A stretch of 64,000 nt of DNA. Source: Bacillota bacterium. GTDB lineage: Bacteria; Bacillota; Clostridia; Lachnospirales; Lachnospiraceae. The notes under the pieces were generated by a model that saw only the letters and a list, made by a program, of their open reading frames with translations, was not told where the DNA came from and did no database searches. Location: contig JAEZOB010000009.1 of the NCBI GenBank assembly GCA_023414355.1, forward strand, positions 434,001-498,000, in the 5' to 3' direction. Shown one piece after another: positions 8,587-17,790 of this stretch (position 1 is its first letter; each line of letters starts with the position of its first letter). Both the position numbers and the translations under genes were made by a program.

Positions 8587-9141
8587 ATGAGAATAGGAAC
8601 AGGGTATGATGTCCACAAGCTGGTAGAAGATAGGGGATTGATTCTCGGTGGGGTGAATATTCCTTATGAAAAGGGACTGTTGGGACATTCTGATGCGGAC
8701 GTATTGATCCATGCCATTATGGATGCACTCCTTGGGGCGGCGGCGCTTGGAGATATCGGTAAGCATTTCCCGGATAGTGATCCGGCATATAAGGGAATAT
8801 CCAGTATCGAACTTCTAAAAAGGGTAAAACAGCTTTTAGAAGAGAAACTCTATGTAATAGAAAATATTGACGCAACCATCATTGCACAGAGACCGAAGCT
8901 GGCGGGTTACATTCCGGAGATGGTTCAGAATATCGCGAATGCTTTGGAGATAGAGACAGACAGAGTCAATATCAAAGCGACCACGGAGGAAGGCTTGGGC
9001 TTTACCGGGGAGGGGCTCGGGATGGCAGCAAATGCCGTATGTCTGATTGAAGCCTTAGCAAATTATCAGTTCGATGTCACTCCAAAAGGGATCTATAGCA
9101 GTAGTTCCTGTGAGGGCTGTAGTGGCTGTGGCCGACAATAA
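8587..9141 (+). CDS. ispF: 2-C-methyl-D-erythritol 2,4-cyclodiphosphate synthase
   Basis: 184 aa. Converts CDP-ME 2-phosphate to MEcPP in the non-mevalonate isoprenoid pathway. Metal ligands D8, H10 and H42 are present (GTGYDVHKL; HSDADVLIH), as are the DALLGAAALGDIGKHFPD core and the KATTEEGLGFTGEG segment. ATG 8587 has GGAGG five bases upstream; an in-frame ATG at 8575 overlaps it. The core ends near AVCLIEAL (about residue 157), the usual family length; about 27 extra residues follow and end in a Cys-rich tail (CEGCSGCGRQ), which is unusual. Other MEP genes are not nearby. Confidence 0.95.
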   Translation: MRIGTGYDVHKLVEDRGLILGGVNIPYEKGLLGHSDADVLIHAIMDALLGAAALGDIGKHFPDSDPAYKGISSIELLKRVKQLLEEKLYVIENIDATIIAQRPKLAGYIPEMVQNIANALEIETDRVNIKATTEEGLGFTGEGLGMAANAVCLIEALANYQFDVTPKGIYSSSSCEGCSGCGRQ

Positions 9142-9149
9142 AATTATGA

Positions 9150-9178
9150 TTGACAAAAGTTGTTGTTATGCATACAAT
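9150..9178 (+). promoter_or_regulatory. Promoter of the Cys T-box operon
   Basis: TTGACA (9150-9155), 17-bp spacer, TACAAT (9173-9178), beginning 8 bp after the ispF stop. The start site would fall just upstream of T-box stem I. Confidence 0.85.
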
Positions 9179-9194
9179 AAGCAATATAAAATGA

Positions 9195-9438
9195 AAAAGC
9201 GAAGAACGGAAAAGTAGCATATGACGTCGTAACAGAGAGGGAATGTCACCGGCTGAAAGCATTCCTTATGGTTTGATATGTGAAGTGCATCCGGGAGCTG
9301 GTTCGGTGAAGCATAAGCTTAGCCGTGCTCGGTGACAGCCGTTATCTGTTTTTGAGAGGTATGTCTTTGGTATATGGCATACAAGTAGAGTGGAACCGCG
9401 TAATTTACACCGCCTCTATATTTAGAGGCGGTGTTTTT
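9195..9438 (+). promoter_or_regulatory. T-box riboswitch, cysteine-specific
   Basis: The leader contains the invariant T-box AGAGTGGAACCGCG (9387-9400), followed by a terminator with a 12-bp stem (9407-9418/9423-9434) and T5. Stem I features are visible: AGAGAGGGAA (about 9234) and GGCTGAAAG (about 9251). On the 3' side of stem I the specifier position reads GAAG-TGC-ATCC, so the codon is TGC (9286-9288), cysteine. Uncharged tRNA-Cys would stabilise the antiterminator and switch on cysE-cysS-mrnC. The specifier was assigned by position relative to conserved bases, not by folding. Confidence 0.92.
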
Positions 9439-9499
9439 GATTCTAATTCAACAGACATGGGTAGATCCATGCTGGGTATTGTCTGAAGGGGGATGCAAT

Positions 9500-10207
9500 A
9501 TGGGAGCAATAAAATATATTAAAGAAGAAATGCAGATCATAAAAGAAAGAGACCCTGCTATCAAGACACCTCTGGAGGTGTTTCTGTATCCAAGCTTTCG
9601 GGCGATTATTAGGTACAGAATAGCTCATTATCTTTATCTTCATCAACATTATTTTCTTGCAAGATGGTATTCCCAGCGTACGGTCAGAAAGACCGGAATT
9701 GAGATTCATCCCGGAGCGACGATCGGCAGAGGGTTGTTTATCGACCATGGACACGGAGTGGTCATCGGAGAAACAGCAATTGTCGGGGATAATGTCACCC
9801 TATATCAGGGAGTTACCTTGGGAGGGACAGGAAAGGAACATGGAAAGAGGCACCCTACTGTCGGTAATAATGTGATGATCAGTGCCGGTGCAAAAATACT
9901 AGGGTCCTTTACCATCGGGGAGAATTCTAAGATCGGTGCCGGCTCTGTCGTGTTGTCCGAAGTACCGCCGAACTCCACAGTAGTAGGCGTACCAGGCAGA
10001 GTAGTCAAGATGAACAATGTTCGGGTACCGAGAGAGGATCTTGATCAGGTGCATCTGCCTGATCCGGTACAAAAGGATATGGCCTGTCTACAGAATGAGA
10101 ATATCTGCCTCAGGACCGAGTTAAAGCGTCTTTACGGTAAACTGGAGAACTTAGAGAAAAAACTTGAAGAAAGTAAAGAGGATTCTAGAAACTTGATTAA
10201 TCATTGA
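9500..10207 (+). CDS. cysE: Serine O-acetyltransferase
   Basis: 235 aa, the short Firmicutes form. Makes O-acetylserine from serine and acetyl-CoA, the first step of cysteine synthesis. The N-terminal helical part (TPLEVFLYPSFRAIIRYRIAH) leads into a left-handed beta-helix with hexapeptide repeats: IEIHPGATIGRGLFIDHGHG, VVIGETAIVGDNVTLYQGVT, LGGTGKEHGKRHP; the catalytic His of DHGHG is present. The last 40 residues are a charged coiled coil rather than the usual cysteine-inhibition tail. ATG 9500 follows AGGGGGA; the frame is open further up into the T-box terminator, which argues for the shorter start. Controlled by the Cys T-box. Confidence 0.95.
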   Translation: MGAIKYIKEEMQIIKERDPAIKTPLEVFLYPSFRAIIRYRIAHYLYLHQHYFLARWYSQRTVRKTGIEIHPGATIGRGLFIDHGHGVVIGETAIVGDNVTLYQGVTLGGTGKEHGKRHPTVGNNVMISAGAKILGSFTIGENSKIGAGSVVLSEVPPNSTVVGVPGRVVKMNNVRVPREDLDQVHLPDPVQKDMACLQNENICLRTELKRLYGKLENLEKKLEESKEDSRNLINH

Positions 10208-10284
10208 AAAGGAGGAAATCCTCCTATTAGCCGGAAACAGCTGAAAGAACGGCAAAGAGAAAACATAACAGGAGGATGATTTAC

Positions 10285-11688
10285 ATGAAGATTTATAATA
10301 CACTGACACAGAAAAAAGAAGAATTTATTCCGATTGAGGAGGGAAAGGTCCGGATGTATGTCTGCGGTCCGACCGTCTATAACTATATCCACATCGGAAA
10401 TGCTAGACCCGCCATCATATTTGACTCTTTCCGACGCTACCTGGAGTATCTGGGGTATGAGGTGAATTTTGTTACAAACTTCACTGATGTAGACGATAAA
10501 ATCATCAAAAAGGCAAATGAGGAAGGTGTAAATCCCTCGGAGATCTCAGAACGTTATATCAGAGAGTTTCGTAGGGATGCGGATGCATTGAATGTAAGGG
10601 AGGCAACGGTACATCCGAAGGCTACTGAGGAAATTAACGGAATGATTGAGATGATTGGCACCTTAATTCAAAAAGGCCATGCTTATGAGAAGAACGGAAC
10701 AGTCTACTACAGAACCAGAAGCTTCGCCGAATATGGTAAGCTTTCCAAGAAAAAGGTAGATGATCTGGAGGCAGGAGCCAGGATTGCTGTCAGTGACGAA
10801 AAGGAAGATCCCATGGACTTCGTACTCTGGAAGCCGAAGAAGGAAGGAGAGCCCTTCTGGCCTTCACCTTGGAGCGATGGGCGTCCCGGCTGGCATATTG
10901 AATGTTCTGTCATGAGTAAGAAATATCTTGGGGAGCAGATTGATATCCACGCAGGGGGTGAAGATCTGGTATTCCCTCATCATGAGAATGAGATTGCACA
11001 AAGCGAAGCTGCCAACGGCAAGGAATTTGCCCGTTACTGGATGCACAATGGCTTTTTAAATATTGATAACAAGAAAATGTCTAAATCTGAGGGCAATTTC
11101 TTTACGGTTCGTGAGATCTGCGAGCTTTACGATCCTCAGGTGGTGCGGTTCTTTATGCTGAATTCACATTACCGCAGCCCCCTGAATTTCAGTAAGGAGC
11201 TGATGGAGGCAGCCAAGAATTCACTGGCGAGAATCCTGACCTGCGTTGGGCAGCTGCAGTTCCTACTGACAGGAACCACCCTGCAGGAGGGGGAGATGAC
11301 TGCTGAGGAGCAGAAGGCTGTCAGTGATGCCAATCAGCTGAAGGAAAAATATAAGGCTGCTATGGATGACGATTTCAATTCCTCTGATGCAATTGCTGCA
11401 ATCTTTGAGCTGGTGAAATTGGCGAATACCGGTTGTAACGGAGAAAGCACGGTAACCTTTGTGAAGACGATCCATACTTTGATCGTGCAGCTCTGCGACA
11501 TTCTTGGAATAATCACGGAGAAGAAGGAAGAATTGCTTGATGATGAGATCGAGAAGCTGATCGAAGAGCGTCAGACCGCCAGAAAGAGTAAGAACTTCGC
11601 AAGATCGGATGAGATTAGAAATCTTCTGTTGGAAAAGGGAATCATACTCGAAGATACCAGAGAGGGTGTAAGATGGAAAAGGAGTTAG
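10285..11688 (+). CDS. cysS: Cysteinyl-tRNA synthetase
   Basis: 467 aa class I aminoacyl-tRNA synthetase. HIGH-type motif HIGN (in YNYIHIGNARP), KMSKS loop (KKMSKSEGNF), and zinc-binding site elements (VCGPTVYNY, WHIECS, HHENE) are all visible. AGGAGG (10270-10275) is 9 bp before ATG 10285; the in-frame ATG at 10276 abuts the SD and cannot be the start. Same transcript as cysE, so cysteine supply and charging answer to the same T-box. Overlaps mrnC by 16 bp. Confidence 0.97.
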   Translation: MKIYNTLTQKKEEFIPIEEGKVRMYVCGPTVYNYIHIGNARPAIIFDSFRRYLEYLGYEVNFVTNFTDVDDKIIKKANEEGVNPSEISERYIREFRRDADALNVREATVHPKATEEINGMIEMIGTLIQKGHAYEKNGTVYYRTRSFAEYGKLSKKKVDDLEAGARIAVSDEKEDPMDFVLWKPKKEGEPFWPSPWSDGRPGWHIECSVMSKKYLGEQIDIHAGGEDLVFPHHENEIAQSEAANGKEFARYWMHNGFLNIDNKKMSKSEGNFFTVREICELYDPQVVRFFMLNSHYRSPLNFSKELMEAAKNSLARILTCVGQLQFLLTGTTLQEGEMTAEEQKAVSDANQLKEKYKAAMDDDFNSSDAIAAIFELVKLANTGCNGESTVTFVKTIHTLIVQLCDILGIITEKKEELLDDEIEKLIEERQTARKSKNFARSDEIRNLLLEKGIILEDTREGVRWKRS

Positions 11689-12113
11689 GGTTTGCAGGAT
11701 TTATCAGAAATTCATTGAGCTTGTCTGAGACGGATTTAAAGACGTATTCACCCCTGACTCTGGCTTTTATTGGAGATTCTATTTTTGACCTTATTATCAG
11801 AACCTATATCGTAGAGAGTGGAAATGCACCTGTCAATAAGCTTCACAAAAGGGCTTCCAAGCTGGTGCAGGCTTCTGCACAGGCTGAGCTTTATCATCTG
11901 ATCAAGGATCATCTGACGGAGGAGGAGACGGCCATTTTTAAGAGAGGCCGGAATGCCAAATCCTATACCTCTGCAAAGAATGCCGGAATAGTGGAGTACA
12001 GAACAGCTACCGGATTGGAGGCGTTGATCGGATATCTTTATCTGGCGGACCAGATGGATCGGCTGATGGAAGTGATCAAACCCCAGCTAGAAAAAATGGT
12101 AACGATTTCGTAA
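11673..12113 (+). CDS. mrnC: Mini-ribonuclease 3
   Basis: 146 aa, an RNase III catalytic domain without a dsRNA-binding domain. LAFIGDSIFDLIIR carries the catalytic acidic motif, and GRNAKSYTSAKNA plus YRTATGLEALIGYLYL are family signatures. MrnC matures 23S rRNA in Bacillus and commonly lies beside cysS in Firmicutes (family knowledge), as it does here with a 16-bp overlap, implying translational coupling. A terminator follows at 12202-12236. Confidence 0.94.
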   Translation: MEKELGFAGFIRNSLSLSETDLKTYSPLTLAFIGDSIFDLIIRTYIVESGNAPVNKLHKRASKLVQASAQAELYHLIKDHLTEEETAIFKRGRNAKSYTSAKNAGIVEYRTATGLEALIGYLYLADQMDRLMEVIKPQLEKMVTIS

Positions 12114-12201
12114 GAATTTTGCCATTGAATTGACTTATTCAATTCCTAAAATATTACTTGAATGTAAAACGCTTACGAAGTTGACGGATATTGGTAAGTA
12201 T

Positions 12202-12236
12202 AAGCTGTTGCGTGTATACATGCAGCAGCTTTTTTT
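12202..12236 (+). terminator. Rho-independent terminator of the cys operon
   Basis: AAGCTGTTGC (12202-12211) pairs with GCAGCAGCTT (12222-12231) with one G-U pair, followed by T7. A small palindrome GAATTGA-N5-TCAATTC (12127-12145) lies upstream; a TTGACT/TATTAC promoter-like pair overlaps it, so a short terminated RNA from about 12166 is conceivable but unproven. Confidence 0.85.
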
Positions 12237-12321
12237 ATAATCAGCAATCATACCTTATCTGTGGAGCAGGTATCATAAGTGTCAACGAGCTGACGCTTTA
12301 TTTCAACAAGGAGAGTAGAGG

Positions 12322-15300
12322 ATGATGAGAAAAGGAATGAGAATCGGTCTGAAAGCACTGACAGCAGTTGTAGCACTAGGGGTGGGCTCCTTCTTGGGGC
12401 TTATGGGAATGCATGATAATAGCGCCCAGGCAGCAGCGGAGCCTGAGACTGTTGATTTGAGAATTATCGGAACCACGGACCTTCATGGACAATTGAACAG
12501 TAAGGACTATGAGAAGGGCGTGGATTATAATAATGGCGGATTGGCACGATTATCCGACCTGATTAAAAAGGCAAAGAATGAGGTACCTGCAGAGAGCGCC
12601 GTGCTATTGGATGCGGGAGATACCTTATACGATTATACAACAGAGTATATCTTTTCTGAAGACCAACAGGTGGTTCAGCCGATTTATAAAGCAATGGCTA
12701 CGATCGGATATGATGCGATTACGCTCGGTAACCATGATTTTGATTACGGCTATGACTATATCCTGAGGCAACTTGATGGTGCCGGTCTCAGAAACATCAC
12801 TGTACTGTCAAATGTCACGGATTCTAAGACCGGGGATTATCCCTTCCACGAGAATATGATCATTACCAGAACCCTTACTACCTCCAGCGGAAATAAGGTT
12901 CAGGTAAAGATTGGCATTCTGGGCCTGACCATACCTACACTGACCGGAAAAACTCATAGCTATGTCGGTTTGCTAAAGGGTGAAGATATGATCACCAATG
13001 CAAAGACCGAAGCTGCGAAGCTGAAGCAGAATGGTGCAGATGTGATCGTCGCTCTGGCACATACCGGTATCGGACCGGAGACACCGGAACTCAATTTTAA
13101 AAACGTTGCATATGCACTGACCAAGATATCAGATATCGATGTGGTAATCTGTGGTCATGAACACAATCAATTTCCTACCACAGATTATTCTTCTCCCTAT
13201 TTCAAGTTGCCTTATGTAGAGAAATCAACCTGTCTGATGAATGACAAAAATGTAATTATGGCAGGTAACCGCGGAAATTCTCTGGGTGTAGTCGATCTGC
13301 AACTTACGGTGTATAAAGACGGTGGTTATAGAATTTCTGATCGGAAGTCGGAGCTTCGTATGGTGAACGCTGACACGACAAAGGAGAATAAGGCGATTGC
13401 CAGCTTTTATGGTACTTGGGACGAACAGATGCTACATTACAGCCGCGATATCATCGCAGAGCTTAAGACCGGAGAGTTGATCCATAATTATTATGGCATG
13501 CTGGGTGATAATTCGGCTATTCAGCTGTTGAATGATGCAAAAATAGATTATGCGCAAAGATTTGTTTATACTTCCGGAGCAAAATATAAGGATTATCCGA
13601 TTATAGCGGCTTCCACCTATTATGCCTATGGAATGGCTTCTCCTGAGGATTATGTCAATATCAAGGATAGTATTACAGAATCTGATTTAAGCTCAATCCA
13701 GCCCTACAATAATTATATCTATATCTATACCATTACAGGAAAACAGTTGAAAGAGTGGTTGGAATGGTCTGCCAGCGCATATGAGACAGCAGCGCTTCCA
13801 TCAAAATGGAGCAGTCTTACCATGAACAATCTGATGAAAGAGTCCGGACTAAAGTCTCTTCTGAAGGAAGAATGGATGAATGACTGGAGTAGCTTTACTG
13901 TCTTTGATGGCGTGGATTATATCATGGATCCTTCCAGTGAACCCCGCTATGATATTAGCGGTAATAAAGTCAGCAACAGCAGTAGAATCAATCGTATCAC
14001 CTATAATGGTAAAGAGGTATCTGATGATATGAGGTTCCTGATTGCTACAAATAAGATTACGGCACCAACAGCAGCAAATAGAGGTGTTGAGACCCAGGTG
14101 GTTTTGAATGGATTTGTCCGCATGCAGACCATCTTAAGCAAGTATATCGCTGCGATTTCAGATAACGGCAGTATCCTGCCACAGCTGGATTATAACTGGA
14201 ATGTCAAACTGGCATCAGATAATAGCTTTATCACACGAGTAGCTGATCAGGGAGAAGCATTGTTTGAAGCTTCACCTTGGTATAAGAAGCTTATAACCAA
14301 GGCAGAGGGATATAGTTATTATGAAGCAACCTATCCGAATAAGGATAAGGACACCATTGCTCCTCATATTATAGCTACACAGGTTATCACAGATCCTACT
14401 GCATCTCCATATAAAGTGGCAGTGCATGTGACAGATGCTTCAAAACTTAAAACAGTTCAATATATCAAGGGAGAAAAAGAGGCGGAAGGCTTTACCAGAA
14501 CCGGAGGTGCAACGCTGGAACCGGACAATACGTTTACAGTTGTGGAAAACGGTATCTATACCATCTATGCTGAGGATGAGGCTGGGAATAAATCTATCTA
14601 TCGTCTGGTAGTGAAGAATTTTGATGATAATCTTCTATCTGCTCCCACGGTTGATTCCTATACCAATCGAAAGACAAAAATTACCGGACGTGGTGAACCG
14701 TTGACAAAGGCCATTATAACCGCACCTACAGGAACATACATAACGAAAGTTAGTAAGGATGGAACCTTTTCTTATGGACTTCCTGCACAGAACTCTGGTT
14801 CGAAAATAACAATATATCTGAAGGATGAAACAAAGAATCTGGAGAGTGCCAGAGTTACTGTGGAAGTAAAAAGAACGGGACCAAATTTTCCGATTGTGAA
14901 AGATATTAATAATATTCAAGATAATATCACGGGTAATATGAATGATGATGATGCAACCCTCATTGCAATCGTAGGTGATACAGTCTATGTTCCTGAAAAC
15001 GGCGGAAAAGAGCTTTACATGGCAAACACGGAAATATATGATCCTGTGCTTGATATCGTTAAAGTTAAATTCGTAAAAGATAAGCAGAATACCTTTGCAA
15101 TGACAGTCGGACCTATTGAGGCAGGAGCAACTGTGAAGCTGTACAGCCTTGATCATATAGGAAGAAACAGCAGAGGGGATTCTAGAATTGTTCAGCAATT
15201 GGGGCCGGATGCACCTGTGGTCTATGAGATCAGTAATATTGAACGCAGTCTGAGTGGCATTGTACCGAATACAAAGAAATCAATTCAGGTAGCGATTACG

Positions 15301-16350
15301 ATAGGGGGCAATGCGCATACTGTTCAGACAGAGAAAGATGGTAGCTTTTCCTTGGGATTCGATCAACAGCTTCAGGAGGGTGAGATTGTTCAGGTACAGG
15401 CCATTGGTAGCATGAATGGGGCGACCCGTCGAAGCTATACAGCTCAAGTAAAGGTCAGGGCTATTGAGGATTTTATGAATCCCTCATCCAGGAGCCTTGT
15501 ATTTGATCAAATTACCGATAAATCCAATCTGATCAGCGGTATGAATTCAGATGACGGGAGGGTCTATCTGGCAATCGCTACAGGGAATGGTAATCGCATG
15601 GAGAATACGCTAGATACTGTAGATACGGAGCCGGATGGCAGCTTTCAATACATTCTTGATGAAAAACTGTCTGTAGGTACGAAAATTTATGCTATGACAA
15701 GATTCACTGATGGTAAGATCCTTCATGTAGCAAAGTATACTGTTATCGAAGGAAGACCGGATAAACCTGTCTTTGTAAAGAGAATTACCAATACAGATAA
15801 GCAGCTTCAGGTTGCTTCCAAAAAGGATTGTAATATTGTTGTAAAAATCGGTTCCAAGACCTATGCTTCCAAACAGTATAAACAGGATAAGGAGAATAAT
15901 CAATTCATTTATACCGTGAATATCAATCGGACGATATCAGATTCCGAGGTGAAGATTACCTCAACGAATCAGGCAGGAACCAGTGACGAGCTGGTATTAT
16001 ATGTCGTTAAAGTGGCACCGGATCAGCCAATTGTGGATGCTGTTAAAGTCGGGGATACCACGATTACCGGTAAGGTAGAGCTTTATGAGTATATACCGGA
16101 GGAGGGTACAGCGGAGAAGAAAGTTGATAAGGCAACTGCAAAACGCTTTAAGAATGCACCGAAAAAGGTTGCAAAGACACAGACAAGAATTTTTGCTCAG
16201 ATAGGCAGTAAGGTCTATGAGGGCAGCATCGATAACAAGGGTGAATTTAAGATTGAGATTTCGGCACCGGAGAAGGGAACCGATATTTTCATCTGGGGCA
16301 GCAATAAGGCAGGCAGAGGACCGCTGATTAAAGTCACTGTACTTGAATAA
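12322..16350 (+). CDS. Secreted 5'-nucleotidase / 2',3'-cyclic phosphodiesterase with bacterial Ig-like repeats
   Basis: 1342 aa, the largest gene here. A signal peptide (residues 1-38, ending SAQAAAE) leads to a metallophosphoesterase domain with metal-binding motifs DLHG (53-56), LDAGDTLY, GNHDFD (from 136), ALAHTG and GHEH (278-281), then a 5'-nucleotidase C-terminal substrate domain to about residue 640. The rest consists of repeated beta-rich units recalling bacterial Ig domains (recurring DGSFSLGF, DGTFSYGL, KGEFKIEI motifs). It should scavenge extracellular nucleotides, feeding the nucleoside genes at 22.6-24.5 kb (inference). No LPXTG, SLH or C-terminal membrane anchor is visible, so wall attachment is unclear. 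AAGGAG is 8 bp before ATG. Confidence 0.92.
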   Translation: MMRKGMRIGLKALTAVVALGVGSFLGLMGMHDNSAQAAAEPETVDLRIIGTTDLHGQLNSKDYEKGVDYNNGGLARLSDLIKKAKNEVPAESAVLLDAGDTLYDYTTEYIFSEDQQVVQPIYKAMATIGYDAITLGNHDFDYGYDYILRQLDGAGLRNITVLSNVTDSKTGDYPFHENMIITRTLTTSSGNKVQVKIGILGLTIPTLTGKTHSYVGLLKGEDMITNAKTEAAKLKQNGADVIVALAHTGIGPETPELNFKNVAYALTKISDIDVVICGHEHNQFPTTDYSSPYFKLPYVEKSTCLMNDKNVIMAGNRGNSLGVVDLQLTVYKDGGYRISDRKSELRMVNADTTKENKAIASFYGTWDEQMLHYSRDIIAELKTGELIHNYYGMLGDNSAIQLLNDAKIDYAQRFVYTSGAKYKDYPIIAASTYYAYGMASPEDYVNIKDSITESDLSSIQPYNNYIYIYTITGKQLKEWLEWSASAYETAALPSKWSSLTMNNLMKESGLKSLLKEEWMNDWSSFTVFDGVDYIMDPSSEPRYDISGNKVSNSSRINRITYNGKEVSDDMRFLIATNKITAPTAANRGVETQVVLNGFVRMQTILSKYIAAISDNGSILPQLDYNWNVKLASDNSFITRVADQGEALFEASPWYKKLITKAEGYSYYEATYPNKDKDTIAPHIIATQVITDPTASPYKVAVHVTDASKLKTVQYIKGEKEAEGFTRTGGATLEPDNTFTVVENGIYTIYAEDEAGNKSIYRLVVKNFDDNLLSAPTVDSYTNRKTKITGRGEPLTKAIITAPTGTYITKVSKDGTFSYGLPAQNSGSKITIYLKDETKNLESARVTVEVKRTGPNFPIVKDINNIQDNITGNMNDDDATLIAIVGDTVYVPENGGKELYMANTEIYDPVLDIVKVKFVKDKQNTFAMTVGPIEAGATVKLYSLDHIGRNSRGDSRIVQQLGPDAPVVYEISNIERSLSGIVPNTKKSIQVAITIGGNAHTVQTEKDGSFSLGFDQQLQEGEIVQVQAIGSMNGATRRSYTAQVKVRAIEDFMNPSSRSLVFDQITDKSNLISGMNSDDGRVYLAIATGNGNRMENTLDTVDTEPDGSFQYILDEKLSVGTKIYAMTRFTDGKILHVAKYTVIEGRPDKPVFVKRITNTDKQLQVASKKDCNIVVKIGSKTYASKQYKQDKENNQFIYTVNINRTISDSEVKITSTNQAGTSDELVLYVVKVAPDQPIVDAVKVGDTTITGKVELYEYIPEEGTAEKKVDKATAKRFKNAPKKVAKTQTRIFAQIGSKVYEGSIDNKGEFKIEISAPEKGTDIFIWGSNKAGRGPLIKVTVLE

Positions 16351-16384
16351 CGCCCACTGGAAATAATAGGAAAGACGTGATAGA

Positions 16385-16428
16385 ATGAGGTTGTAATGGA
16401 TAAAGCTGTCTGTTACAGCCTCATTTTT
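16385..16428 (+). terminator. Terminator after the 5'-nucleotidase gene
   Basis: ATGAGGTTGTAA (16385-16396) pairs with TTACAGCCTCAT (16413-16424) with one G-U pair, followed by a T-rich tract. Confidence 0.85.
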
Positions 16429-16563
16429 ATTTTGCTGTATAGGAAAATTCCTTTATAATAGAATAACTTAAAAATTATCGAATCAATATGCAACCTTACT
16501 CACATAAAAAACGTCTAATGATTAGAAAGAAAAAAATGCATAGCAATATGAGGAGGGTTAGTT

Positions 16564-17607
16564 ATGAAAAAAATGAAAATGTTTTGTACATTCCTGCTGG
16601 TAGTGCTGCTGATTGCTTCAACTGCGGCCTGCGCGAAGAAAGCGGAGAATACCAGTGAAGCCACGATGGATATGGCGACGGGTGAGATACCTGCAAAAGC
16701 ACAGTTCTCAATGGCCGATAACGGGGAAGCCCAGGAAGCAGAGTTTGGAAGCAATGCTTCGACAATGGTTACCGAGGCACCGGCAGCGGAAGCAAAGCCC
16801 GGGAGTACCCTGAATAATTCATCAGCAATCACGATGACAGAGTCAGAGGCGGTACAGAACCAGGATAAGATCATCCGTACCTTTTACATGGATGTAGAGA
16901 CACAGGAATTTGACAGCTTGATTACCAAATTAAATTCAGAAATCAATCGGTTGAATGGTTATGTTGAGCAATCCAGAATCAGCGGAAAGAGCTTTTATGA
17001 CAGGGAAGGTGCCCGTTATGCCGGTATCACAGCAAGAATACCGAGAGAAAAGGTGGACGAATTCGTCAGCTTTGTGGATACGGACGATAATGCAAATGTA
17101 ATTAACAAGCAGGAAACAACGGAAAATGTTACTCTGGAATACGCTGATATCGAGAGTCGGAAGAAAGCTCTTGAGATTGAGCAGGAGCGGTTATTTGCCC
17201 TACTTGAAAAGTCGGATTCTCTGGATAGTATCGTTACTTTGGAAAGCCGCTTAAGCGAAATTCGGTATGAGCTTCAGAATTATAATACGACGCTGCTGAC
17301 CTACGACAATAAGGTATATTACAGCACAGTCACTATCAATATTCAAGAAGTGGAGAAATTTACGCCGGCTGTTGAAATCAAGCAAACTGTCGGAACAAGA
17401 ATTAAAAACGGTTTTGGCAACTCAATCTATCGGCTCAGCGAGGGAGCAAAGAATTTCTTCGTATGGTTTGTGGTTAATCTGCCTTACCTGATGATCTGGG
17501 CAATCTTCCTCGCCGCGATTGTTCTGGTTGTCAGAAGGATACTGAAGAAAAATAAGCAAGGCAGCTTACCCAAGCCGCCGTCATCCCCGGAGCCTCCGAT
17601 TGAATAA
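16564..17607 (+). CDS. DUF4349 domain lipoprotein
   Basis: 347 aa. N-terminal lipoprotein signal with STAAC at the cleavage site (Cys about residue 23; the -3 position is Thr, slightly off consensus). Low-complexity Ala/Glu-rich linker to about residue 95, then a DUF4349 domain (IIRTFYMDVETQEF, ITARIPREKVDEFV, long coiled coil from about 190 to 235), a C-terminal transmembrane helix (WFVVNLPYLMIWAIFLAAIV) and a short basic/proline-rich tail. Function unknown; the topology places the coiled-coil domain outside the cell, tethered at both ends. Monocistronic. Confidence 0.88.
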   Translation: MKKMKMFCTFLLVVLLIASTAACAKKAENTSEATMDMATGEIPAKAQFSMADNGEAQEAEFGSNASTMVTEAPAAEAKPGSTLNNSSAITMTESEAVQNQDKIIRTFYMDVETQEFDSLITKLNSEINRLNGYVEQSRISGKSFYDREGARYAGITARIPREKVDEFVSFVDTDDNANVINKQETTENVTLEYADIESRKKALEIEQERLFALLEKSDSLDSIVTLESRLSEIRYELQNYNTTLLTYDNKVYYSTVTINIQEVEKFTPAVEIKQTVGTRIKNGFGNSIYRLSEGAKNFFVWFVVNLPYLMIWAIFLAAIVLVVRRILKKNKQGSLPKPPSSPEPPIE

Positions 17608-17652
17608 GGCAGACCGAAGTATTACACAAAGGGGCTGTTGCAATATATAATT

Positions 17653-17724
17653 AAGCCAAGGTAAGGATACTATGCGTCCGTCAAACAGTGTATGCTGGGA
17701 CGCATAGTATCCTTACCTTGGCTT
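17653..17724. terminator. 27-bp perfect inverted repeat between convergent genes
   Basis: Arms 17653-17679 and 17698-17724 are perfectly complementary over 27 bp with an 18-nt loop. A weaker outer pair (AAAGGGGCTG near 17629 with CAGTCCCTTT near 17742) flanks it. It lies between a plus-strand and a minus-strand gene, fitting a bidirectional terminator, but the T-run is only four bases and the stem is far longer than a terminator needs. Confidence 0.6.
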
Positions 17725-17790
17725 TTAAAGAATGTTTAGCATCAGTCCCTTTATTATATACTATCGTAATTTTCTGTGATAATAGAAAAA

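Noticed and set aside
14635..15198. 187-codon minus-strand frame inside the 5'-nucleotidase gene
   Set aside because: Fully inside a clearly coding gene on the other strand, lacks an RBS and has implausible composition; a shadow frame.
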